Of a stretch of DNA of 16,352 bases, positions 8,471-14,775 are shown piece by piece. The translations under genes were made by a program, and so were the position numbers. The DNA lies in assembly GCA_002309055.1 (NCBI GenBank), contig DBWO01000027.1, positions 65,997 through 82,348 of the forward strand, in the 5' to 3' direction. Within the stretch, counting starts at the first letter, position 1. Each line of letters begins with the position of its first letter. The DNA comes from Ruminococcaceae bacterium UBA1236. GTDB lineage: Bacteria; Bacillota; Clostridia; Oscillospirales; Acutalibacteraceae. Under the pieces are notes generated by a model. That model was not told where the DNA came from. It was given only the letters and a program-made list of their open reading frames with translations, and ran no database searches.

Positions 8471-9488
8471 TCTCTTTACTCCTTTCAATCACATATTCCG
8501 CCATAAGTGAGGCGACCGCCTCGATATCCGCGAGGTCGCAGACCTCAACGCAGGTGTGCATATTTCTGATGGGAATTGAGAGCAGGGCGGTTTTTATGCC
8601 GCCTCTTGCTGTCTGTATTTCGTCGCAGTTGGTGCCGGTTCTGCCGCCCATAACCTCGGGCTTTGCCTTTATGCCTTTGCTTTCGGCAATTGACATAAGC
8701 TCTCCGCTCATCTCATAATCGAGAGAGGGGGCATATCCCACAAGGGCGCCGTCGCCGAGCGAGCCGTATTTTTCTTCACTTACGCCGGGAGCAGTCGCGA
8801 AGGTGACGTCAACGCCGATTGCGCGGCCCGATTCAAAGTTGAACGCGCCTGTCATCGCGCCGCTGCCGCCTGTTTCCTCCTGCGCGCTGAACATAACCTC
8901 AAGCGGGCAGGTCTCCTTGCCCTCAAGAAGCTGAAGGCATCTGAGAATCGCCGCAACACCCGCCCTGTCATCAACACAGGGGGAGGCGATACGGCTGCCG
9001 ATAAGATTAAGGAAACTGCCCCGCACGGTGACTCTGTCGCCCGGTGAAACAAGCTTTTCGGCCTCCTCACGTGAGAGACCTGTGTCTATTGATATCTCGT
9101 CAAATGACGGGGCTTTCTTATCGTCTTTATCTTTCGCGAGGTGAGGGGGAGTTGAGGTGATGATGCCGAATATATCCTCTTTGCCGTGCACCGTGACCTT
9201 AGCGCCCGTGAGCACTCTTATATCCGAGCCGCCCGCTTTAGCCACTTTAAGGAAACCGCCTTCCTTAACTGCTGTTACAACGAGGCCTATGCGGTCTATG
9301 TGAGCATCAAGGATAATTCCGTCACCGGTGCCCTTTTTGCCGATAACATTGCCCAGCGCGTCGCGTGTGACCGGCATAAACTCGCCGAGGAGTTTTGCCG
9401 CCTCATCCGCCGCATCATTTTCACAGCCCGATACTCCGCCCTTTGAGCAGAGGTTTTCAAGCAATGCTTTAACCTGTGTGAAATCCAT
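8463..9488 (-). CDS. M42-family metallopeptidase (first of a tandem pair)
   Basis: The 341-residue protein has the full M42 set: H63 and D65 in DAHIDRIG, D173 in CVDDRAG, the E204-E205 pair in AQEETG, D227 in GVDVTF and H311 in NMHTC. It aligns end to end with the next gene's product, yet the two clearly differ in sequence, so they are old paralogues and not a recent duplication. A GTG at 9497 would overlap galK by 8 bases, but AGGTGA lies 5 bases before the ATG at 9488. I use that ATG, which starts 1 base after the galK stop codon. The role is probably intracellular peptide trimming; some M42 relatives are also annotated as endoglucanases on weak grounds. Pairing with the next gene suggests a mixed-subunit particle, which is inference. 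Confidence 0.92.
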   Translation of the reverse strand: MDFTQVKALLENLCSKGGVSGCENDAADEAAKLLGEFMPVTRDALGNVIGKKGTGDGIILDAHIDRIGLVVTAVKEGGFLKVAKAGGSDIRVLTGAKVTVHGKEDIFGIITSTPPHLAKDKDDKKAPSFDEISIDTGLSREEAEKLVSPGDRVTVRGSFLNLIGSRIASPCVDDRAGVAAILRCLQLLEGKETCPLEVMFSAQEETGGSGAMTGAFNFESGRAIGVDVTFATAPGVSEEKYGSLGDGALVGYAPSLDYEMSGELMSIAESKGIKAKPEVMGGRTGTNCDEIQTARGGIKTALLSIPIRNMHTCVEVCDLADIEAVASLMAEYVIERSKENA

Positions 9489-9489
9489 A

Positions 9490-10776
9490 TTATTCACCTA
9501 TAATTCTCACTCCGCCAACGGGCCTTATATTGAGCACGTAGCAGGAGCTTTCGCCGAATACGCTGCAGATTGCCGCCTTGAATTCCGGAAGTATGTCATT
9601 GGGAACAAAGGCCTGAATTGTGCCCGCAAAACCGCCTCCGTGCACTCTCCACGCGCCTTTGCCCTTGAGTAAATCGTGGCACATCGCGAGCGCTACGGAA
9701 ACCGCCTGAGAGGTGGGATACTTGCAGGTGAAAACATTCTGGTTGTACATATATGATGAGAAACCGCTGTCAATAACAAGCGCCTTGAATGCCTCAAAAT
9801 CGCCCTTTTCGAGTGCGGCAACCTCCGCGTCAACGCGGTCATTTTCGTTGAAGAAATGTTTTGCTCTGAGCACGGCCCTGTCGTTTACGGCTTCGCGCAC
9901 CTTTGAGATGGATGCCTCAAACTCATCTCTGTCAACATCTCTGAGCACGGTTTTACCGAAAACTTTTGCCGCGCTTTCCATTTCGCCCCTTACAGCGGCA
10001 TAGTCGTCCGTGAGGTCCGCGTGGTCCGCGCCCGAGTCAATTATGCAAAGCGAGTGACCGCAGGAGGCAAAGTCAAAATCAATCTTGTCAATAACGGGCG
10101 AGGCGGGGTCCTTGAAATCAATCTTTACAAAGCCGCCCACCGAGCACGCCGTCTGATCCATCAGTCCGCAGGGCTTGCCGAAGAAAACGTTTTCCGCGTA
10201 CTGCGAAATCTGCGCTATCTCAACAGCGTCAACCTTGCCGTCGTTATAAAGGTAGTTGAGCATTGTGCCCACAAGCACCTCAAAAGCGGCAGATGACGAA
10301 AGACCCGAGCCCGAAAGCACGTTTGATGTGGTTGCGGCGTCAAAACCGCCCACATTGTAGCCTCTCTCCTTGAAAGCGGCGCAGACGCCTCTTACAAGAG
10401 CAGGGGAGTGACCTGTTTCGTCGTCCTTGGGGTAGAGCTCGTCAAGCGAGGCAACGTCCATATCGTAGCCCTCGCTCTTAATGCGCACTATTCCTTCGTC
10501 ATTCTTTGAAGCAACGGCAATCGCGTCAAGGTCAACGCCCGCGGCGAGCACCTTGCCGTGGTTATGGTCTGTGTGGTTGCCTCCCACTTCCGTTCTTCCC
10601 GGGGCGGAAAACATCTCAACATCTCTGCCCTCGCCGAATATTGCGTCAAACTCCTTCGAAAGGCGGATGTATCTCTCCTTCTGCAGGTCGAGGTCGCTTT
10701 TCTTGTAAAGCACGCCGAGGCGGCTGTCATATTTGCCGGCGGCAATGTTTTGCCTGAGCGTTTCATTTTTAAGCAT
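9490..10776 (-). CDS. galK: Galactokinase (clostridial-type GHMP kinase)
   Basis: The 428-residue enzyme phosphorylates galactose to galactose-1-phosphate in the Leloir pathway. GHMP-kinase features are in order: APGR at 58-61, the variant galactokinase signature G-G-N-H-T-D-H-N-H-G (65-74, in place of the usual GEHTDYN), the ATP loop GSGLSSSAA at 156-164, the catalytic Asp in L-M-D-Q (D207), and HGGGFAGT at 379-386. The signature variant is what I recall for clostridial galactokinases. An open frame extends upstream to 10965 but runs through the end of the VTT gene. GAGGAGG placed 8 bases before the ATG at 10776 fixes the start. It follows the VTT stop by 13 bases and precedes the first M42 gene by 1 base. 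galT and galE are not in this window. A related sugar kinase with another substrate cannot be excluded. Confidence 0.9.
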   Translation of the reverse strand: MLKNETLRQNIAAGKYDSRLGVLYKKSDLDLQKERYIRLSKEFDAIFGEGRDVEMFSAPGRTEVGGNHTDHNHGKVLAAGVDLDAIAVASKNDEGIVRIKSEGYDMDVASLDELYPKDDETGHSPALVRGVCAAFKERGYNVGGFDAATTSNVLSGSGLSSSAAFEVLVGTMLNYLYNDGKVDAVEIAQISQYAENVFFGKPCGLMDQTACSVGGFVKIDFKDPASPVIDKIDFDFASCGHSLCIIDSGADHADLTDDYAAVRGEMESAAKVFGKTVLRDVDRDEFEASISKVREAVNDRAVLRAKHFFNENDRVDAEVAALEKGDFEAFKALVIDSGFSSYMYNQNVFTCKYPTSQAVSVALAMCHDLLKGKGAWRVHGGGFAGTIQAFVPNDILPEFKAAICSVFGESSCYVLNIRPVGGVRIIGE

Positions 10777-10792
10777 ATCGTTTTCCTCCTCA
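10777..10792 (-). promoter_or_regulatory. Ribosome site of galK overlapping the VTT stop region
   Basis: Reading leftward, the VTT stop TGA (10792-10790) is followed directly by GGAGGA and, 8 bases later, the galK ATG. Ribosomes ending on the VTT gene are thus placed on the galK site. This decides the galK start and argues for one transcript. Confidence 0.8.
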
Positions 10793-11662
10793 GGATTCTC
10801 CGGGTGTATCCGGAGAAAGTTCGGGTTTATTATCTTTTGGTGTTTCTTCCGCTTTTGCGGCGCTGTCTGCGTTTTCCTCTGCGGAATGCCCCTTCGCAGA
10901 GTGTTCCTTCTTCTTTTCGCGCTCCGCGTGACGGCGGTTATAGTATTTAACAAATCTGTCCACAAGGTTCCACACGCCGTTTGCGCTCAGGCAGGTTATA
11001 CCGGTAAGCAGGCATATGAGCATAATCGGGAGCAGGAAGCCGATTGACAGAGGGTCAAACATATTGGTACCGGCCACGGTGAATGAAATAAGTCTCGGCA
11101 GGAATCCCAGCAGGGATATGAGCATAAACTTGAGGTAGCCGAAACTGAATGAGCCATAAATTGATGACACAAGGTTAATCGGCACAAACGGTATCACTCT
11201 TATCGCGAAGAGCAGAGCCGGGTTGCCGTTACCGCCCGACTTAAGCGCGTTTTTCAGGGATTCGTTTTTCATCAGCAGTTTCCATGCATATCCCGCGCCG
11301 AAATGCTCGCCCCAGAAATATTTTATGGTAAACTGCAGCCCTATACCGATAATGTTGATGGGTATGGCGACATAGAGAGGGAAAACGATACCTGTAATCA
11401 GGCAGACTGTTGACGTGGTATAAATGGGGAAAAACGCCTTGATGAAAAACAGGAGCATAATCACGATAATAAATTCAAAGCTTCTGTCAAGGCTGGTAAT
11501 GCGATTCTCTAGCTCAATAAGCATCTCCCGCAGCCCCGTGTACCAGGTCCACAGCTGTTCATACCTGAGCGATATCATAAGCGCTTCTATCAGCAGAGCA
11601 GCGATAATCAATATTAATCCCGCAAAAAACAGGAATTTTTTTCGTTGTTTGCTTTTACTCAA
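10790..11662 (-). CDS. VTT-domain (TVP38/TMEM64-family) membrane protein
   Basis: This 290-residue membrane protein starts with a positively charged end and a first membrane segment (10-30). It then has a paired block of segments (about 62-115) and a second set (about 148-225). The VTT landmarks are R-V-I-P-F-V-P (155-161), a tight G-S-F-S-F-G turn (170-175), and G-F-L-P-R with the later G-T (186-199). VTT proteins, including the DedA group, are linked to lipid scrambling or flipping; its cargo here is unknown. The cytosolic tail (245-290) is Lys/Glu/Ser-rich and probably disordered. The start is a TTG at 11662, with AAGGCGG 8 bases upstream; no in-frame ATG keeps the first membrane segment. 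It is the first gene of the leftward operon. Confidence 0.85.
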   Translation of the reverse strand: MSKSKQRKKFLFFAGLILIIAALLIEALMISLRYEQLWTWYTGLREMLIELENRITSLDRSFEFIIVIMLLFFIKAFFPIYTTSTVCLITGIVFPLYVAIPINIIGIGLQFTIKYFWGEHFGAGYAWKLLMKNESLKNALKSGGNGNPALLFAIRVIPFVPINLVSSIYGSFSFGYLKFMLISLLGFLPRLISFTVAGTNMFDPLSIGFLLPIMLICLLTGITCLSANGVWNLVDRFVKYYNRRHAEREKKKEHSAKGHSAEENADSAAKAEETPKDNKPELSPDTPGES

Positions 11663-11711
11663 ATGAATATCCGCCTTTTCTAAAAGAAAGTCACATAAAA
11701 AACCATTTTAC

Positions 11712-11740
11712 ATTATATAACAAAAAAAGAAATATAGCAA
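11712..11740 (-). promoter_or_regulatory. Promoter of the leftward six-gene operon
   Basis: On the minus strand, TTGCTA (11740-11735) and a consensus TATAAT (11717-11712) are separated by 17 bp. The transcript would start near 11705, giving a leader of about 40 bases before the TTG at 11662. The surrounding intergenic region is very AT-rich. Confidence 0.78.
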
Positions 11741-11780
11741 GATTTTGATTACAAATAATTTAAAAAGAAATAAAAAAATA

Positions 11781-11809
11781 GTGAAATCGGGATGAAAGTG
11801 TGATATACT
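11781..11809 (+). promoter_or_regulatory. Extended -10 promoter of the hydroxyacid dehydrogenase gene
   Basis: GTGAAA (11781-11786) and TATACT (11804-11809) are 17 bp apart, with a TG at 11801-11802 forming an extended -10. The leader is short, and GGGGGT sits 6 bases before the ATG at 11832. It is divergent from the operon promoter, with about 40 bp between the two -35 boxes. Confidence 0.7.
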
Positions 11810-11831
11810 TGCTCAAAAAGGGGGTAAAAAT

Positions 11832-12779
11832 ATGAAAACCGTTATACTTGACGCGTTTGCCGAAAACCCGGGAGACCTTTCCTGGGACTGGCTTTATGAA
11901 TACGGCGAGGCGGATATCTATGACCGCACTCCCGCCGATAAAATCCTTGAGAGGGCAAAGGGCTGTGACATCGTTTTCACAAACAAAACGCCTTTAACAC
12001 GCGAGACTCTTGAGCAGCTGCCCGATGTTAAATATATCGGCCTTTTGAGCACGGGCTTCAACGTTGTGGACTGGGAATACTGCCGCGACAGGGGAATCCC
12101 CGTCTGCAACATTCCCACATACAGCACCATGGCTGTCGCGCAGTGCGTGTTTGCCCACATTCTTGAGCATACAAACGCTGTTGCTCTTCACTCCGCCTCC
12201 GTGCACCGCGGCGAATGGGCGTCAAACCCCGATTTTTCATATCAGGTTGCTCCGCTGACAGAGCTTGAGGGCAAAACAATAGGCATCATCGGCTTCGGAA
12301 AAATCGGCAAGGCAGTCGCGAAAATCGCCCTTGCCTACGGCATGAAAGTGCTCGCGAGCACCAATCATCCCGCGCCTTTTGATGGTGTTGAATTCACGGA
12401 CAGAGACACTCTTATCGCAAAATCCGATTTTGTCACTCTCCACTGCCCGCTTACCCCGGAAACCACGGGAATGGTCAATGCCTCTTTCCTTGCGAAAATG
12501 AAGAAAACGGCTATGCTCATTAATACCTCGAGAGGTCCGGTCGTGAATGAAAACGACCTTGCCGACGCTCTAAAAAACGGCGTTATTGCGGCCGCGGGGC
12601 TTGATGTTATGACCAGGGAGCCGCCTGAAAATGATAACCCCCTGACCCGCCTTGACAACTGCAGTATCACTCCGCACATAGCGTGGGCCGGTTTTGAGAC
12701 AAGGACCCGTCTTATGGAAATCTGCAAAAATAATTTACGGGCCTACGCCGAAGGCAAGCCCGTAAATCTGGTATACTGA
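11832..12779 (+). CDS. D-2-hydroxyacid dehydrogenase, hydroxypyruvate/glycerate-type
   Basis: The 315-residue cytosolic enzyme reduces 2-keto acids to D-2-hydroxy acids with a nicotinamide cofactor. The Rossmann glycine motif is G-F-G-K-I-G (154-159). Active-site residues are R234 in NTSRGP, E263 in REPP and H282 in TPHIAWAG. The Trp shortly after His (W285) and the overall length suggest the glycerate dehydrogenase / hydroxypyruvate reductase branch more than D-lactate dehydrogenase. At the end of the second Rossmann strand the usual cofactor-selecting Asp is absent (S-T-N at 176-178), so NADP use is possible; that is inference. The ATG is preceded by GGGGGT. Its last codons overlap an inverted repeat that seems to terminate the convergent epimerase transcript. 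The exact substrate is open, and phosphoglycerate or formate roles seem less likely. Confidence 0.88.
   Translation: MKTVILDAFAENPGDLSWDWLYEYGEADIYDRTPADKILERAKGCDIVFTNKTPLTRETLEQLPDVKYIGLLSTGFNVVDWEYCRDRGIPVCNIPTYSTMAVAQCVFAHILEHTNAVALHSASVHRGEWASNPDFSYQVAPLTELEGKTIGIIGFGKIGKAVAKIALAYGMKVLASTNHPAPFDGVEFTDRDTLIAKSDFVTLHCPLTPETTGMVNASFLAKMKKTAMLINTSRGPVVNENDLADALKNGVIAAAGLDVMTREPPENDNPLTRLDNCSITPHIAWAGFETRTRLMEICKNNLRAYAEGKPVNLVY
12726..12767 (-). terminator. Minus-strand terminator inside the dehydrogenase 3' coding end
   Basis: A perfect 10-bp stem (12733-12742 with 12758-12767, ATTTACGGGC / GCCCGTAAAT) encloses a 15-base loop holding a smaller GCC-TTC-GGC stem. On the minus strand it is followed directly by TTATTTTT, and it lies about 20 bases past the epimerase stop. 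On the plus strand the T-run begins about 12 bases away, so leftward termination is the better reading. Confidence 0.72.
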
Positions 12780-12786
12780 TTTTTGA

Positions 12787-13632
12787 TTATCCGATGACTT
12801 CCGCTTTCCACGAAAAGGCAAATTTTCTGCCGCTTTCGAGGGAGCGGATTTCTCTTTTGAGCGAAATGTCGCTCTTCACTTCGTGCGAGTCGTTTATGCC
12901 GTGCCAGGGCTCAATACACACATATGGCGCTCCCGGCTTTGCCCAGATGCCGAGCACGGGGCAGTCGCCGAAGGTGAATTCAACTTCATTGTCACCTTTT
13001 ATGCGCAGTTTTTTTGACTTCATGCCGGAGAGAATGAGGGCATCCGGCTCAAAAATCTCTTTTGTTATAACGATTTTGCTCTCGTTTTCCAGGCAGGGGA
13101 ATTTCTTGTCTATGAGCATATTAGTGCTGTCGATGCGCTCTGTGAAAATCGTTTCGGGCTGCTCAAACTCAATTATGTCGCCCACCTTGCAGTTGAAAGC
13201 GGGATGAGCGCCGATTGAGAAATACATGGTTTTATCCGAGAGATTCTCAACAGACAGAGTGTTCACAAGAGCGTTTCCTTCGAGTTCGAATGCTGCGGTG
13301 AGCTTGAACTCAAACGGATATTTTTCAAGTGTTTCGGGTGTGTCGCTGAGTGAAAAGACCGCCTTCGGACCTTCGCACATTTCGTTTTTGAAAAGCATCT
13401 TTCTCGCAAAGCCGTGTTTAGGAAGGTGATAGGCCTTTCCGTTATAGTAATATGTGTCGGAATTGAGCTGACCTATCACCGGAAAAAGTATCGGGCTCTG
13501 GCCGTACCATATTTCGGGCAGACCCTGCCAGATGTATTCCTTGCCGTTTTCCTTTGAAACGAGGGAGTGAAGCTCCGCGCCCATATCATTTATTTCGCAG
13601 GTGAGCTTTTCGTTTTCAATTTTGTAAAACAT
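12787..13632 (-). CDS. Aldose 1-epimerase family protein (LacX-like)
   Basis: This 281-residue protein should interconvert the alpha and beta anomers of aldoses. The catalytic set of the galactose-mutarotase superfamily is visible: H73 in LPKHGFAR, H143 in GAHPAFN and E241 in CIEPWHG. Length and motif spacing fit the short LacX/YeaD-like group better than the roughly 340-residue GalM. It could act on galactose before galactokinase, or on hexose-6-phosphates; the sequence does not decide. The ATG at 13632 has AGGAGA about 8 bases upstream, and a good promoter lies at 13738-13710. It is transcribed alone, divergent from the lyase gene and convergent with the dehydrogenase gene, with only 7 bases between the two stop codons. 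No key residue is missing. Confidence 0.9.
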   Translation of the reverse strand: MFYKIENEKLTCEINDMGAELHSLVSKENGKEYIWQGLPEIWYGQSPILFPVIGQLNSDTYYYNGKAYHLPKHGFARKMLFKNEMCEGPKAVFSLSDTPETLEKYPFEFKLTAAFELEGNALVNTLSVENLSDKTMYFSIGAHPAFNCKVGDIIEFEQPETIFTERIDSTNMLIDKKFPCLENESKIVITKEIFEPDALILSGMKSKKLRIKGDNEVEFTFGDCPVLGIWAKPGAPYVCIEPWHGINDSHEVKSDISLKREIRSLESGRKFAFSWKAEVIG

Positions 13633-13679
13633 AGGTCATTCTCCTTTAATTTTTATGTGTAAAACTAATAATAATGTGG

Positions 13680-13701
13680 ATAACCGCGGCAAAATAACCG
13701 C
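13680..13701. repeat. Pair of direct repeats in the epimerase leader
   Basis: ATAACCGC occurs at 13680-13687 and again at 13694-13701, 14 bp apart. Both copies lie between the epimerase -10 box and its start codon. A repressor site is possible, but an 8-bp match could be chance. Confidence 0.4.
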
Positions 13702-13709
13702 TTTGTAAA

Positions 13710-13738
13710 AGTATATTACCTGTCGGAAATAAAGTCAA
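13710..13738 (-). promoter_or_regulatory. Promoter of the aldose epimerase gene
   Basis: On the minus strand, TTGACT (13738-13733) and TATACT (13715-13710) are 17 bp apart, each one base off consensus. The leader would be about 70 bases long and contains the ATAACCGC direct repeats. Confidence 0.8.
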
Positions 13739-13788
13739 GAATATACGCCGATTTTAACAACATCTGCCGCCGTTTTCATATTTTGCTA

Positions 13789-13817
13789 TTGATTTTTAAC
13801 TATATACCGTATATAAT
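13789..13817 (+). promoter_or_regulatory. Promoter of the lyase-phosphatase gene pair
   Basis: TTGATT (13789-13794) and a consensus TATAAT (13812-13817) are separated by 17 bp. The expected start is near 13824, about 22 bases before the TTG codon. The two divergent -35 boxes here are about 50 bp apart. Confidence 0.8.
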
Positions 13818-13833
13818 AAGTTAAATTATTCTG

Positions 13834-13849
13834 AGAGGTGTTCACTTTG
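13834..13849 (+). promoter_or_regulatory. Ribosome site selecting a TTG start for the lyase gene
   Basis: AGAGGTG (13834-13840) is placed 6 bases before a TTG at 13847. An in-frame GTG at 13838 is part of the ribosome site itself, so the TTG is the better start; it removes three residues and keeps the whole domain. Confidence 0.75.
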
Positions 13850-14737
13850 CTTCAGTTTGACGAATACGCCGGCGTATATACCCTCCTCCTTACTCCTTTC
13901 AAGGAGGATCTGTCGGTTGATTACAGAGCCTATGAGGAATATGTTTCATGGCAGGCGTCTTTTAAGCCGCAGCACCTTTTCGCTGTGTGCGGCTCATCCG
14001 AAATGACCTCGCTTTCACCCGAAGAGAGGCTGAAATGCGCTACGCTTGCCGTAAAAAATTCTCAGGGCGTGCCCGTTTTCACAACGGGAAACCTGCAGTA
14101 TGAGAGAGAGGCGGAGATTGCCGAAATCAAAGCTCTTGAGCAGGCGGGCGTAACAGGTCTTGTGTTTGTCACCAAGGGTATGAGCGACAGACCCGACGAG
14201 CAGTATGAATATCTCACATCACTCGCGCAGTATACCGACCTTCCTATTCTGCTTTATGAATTCCCCGGCATGAGGCCCCACCTTATGAACGCGGATGTTT
14301 ACGGCAAACTTGCTGCGACAGGCAGATTCAAAGGCATAAAGGACTGCACCTGCCTTCTCACCGAAATCAAAAAGAAAATCGCCGTGCAGGGTGATTCCAA
14401 TGTGCTTCAGGCAAACATCCCATTCCTCTATGACGCTTTTATGAGCGGAGCGAGAGGCGTGGTTGCTACCCCCACCACCTGCGGAGCGGATTTGTTCGTC
14501 AAAATGTGGGCCTGCCACACGGCGCAGGACACTGAAGGCGCGAAGAAGTGGTACGAGCAGATTATCCTCCTCGATAATGCCATTGATTCGGGATTCAACG
14601 CGAGCGCCAAATATATCTGCCGCCTGAGAGGCGTCAATATGACGGACCGCACAAGAGGCGGCGCCGAGCTCAGCCCCGCAAGGCGCAGAAGCATTGAGGC
14701 TTATGTAGACTGGGCGAAATCAAACGGAGTTTTTTAA
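13847..14737 (+). CDS. DHDPS/NanA-family class I aldolase-like lyase
   Basis: This 296-residue cytosolic TIM-barrel protein has the length of the dihydrodipicolinate synthase / N-acetylneuraminate lyase superfamily. The Schiff-base Lys is K165 in F-K-G-I-K-D, and the proton-relay Tyr is Y137 in LLYEFPG. The substrate carboxylate loop, GTTGE in DapA and GSTGE in NanA, reads C-G-S-S-E here (48-52). A G-A-R-G-V-V segment (201-206) matches the later barrel. The altered loop and the genes nearby argue against a lysine-pathway DapA and favour a 2-keto-acid lyase for sugar acids or related compounds; the substrate is unknown. The start is TTG 13847, set by AGAGGTG. A 14-bp palindrome overlaps its first codons. 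The phosphatase gene follows after 38 bases with no terminator, so they may share a transcript. Confidence 0.86.
   Translation: MLQFDEYAGVYTLLLTPFKEDLSVDYRAYEEYVSWQASFKPQHLFAVCGSSEMTSLSPEERLKCATLAVKNSQGVPVFTTGNLQYEREAEIAEIKALEQAGVTGLVFVTKGMSDRPDEQYEYLTSLAQYTDLPILLYEFPGMRPHLMNADVYGKLAATGRFKGIKDCTCLLTEIKKKIAVQGDSNVLQANIPFLYDAFMSGARGVVATPTTCGADLFVKMWACHTAQDTEGAKKWYEQIILLDNAIDSGFNASAKYICRLRGVNMTDRTRGGAELSPARRRSIEAYVDWAKSNGVF
13864..13877. promoter_or_regulatory. Perfect 14-bp palindrome, possible operator
   Basis: ATACGCCGGCGTAT is a perfect palindrome about 40 bp past the expected transcript start of the lyase gene. Its half ATACGCCG recurs at 13743-13750, next to the -35 box of the divergent epimerase promoter. 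It also codes for conserved early residues, so its operator role is uncertain. Confidence 0.4.
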
Positions 14738-14775
14738 TCCAAGTTTAATAATACAAAGATAATCGGAGAAGAAAA

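Noticed and set aside
10777..10965. An N-terminal extension of galactokinase by 63 residues
   Set aside because: The extension runs through the VTT gene's 3' end, has an Arg/Lys-rich make-up unlike kinases, and a strong GAGGAGG site marks the ATG at 10776.
12779..12785. Reading the dehydrogenase hairpin as a rightward terminator
   Set aside because: The plus-strand T-run starts about 12 bases after the stem, too far for a classic intrinsic terminator.
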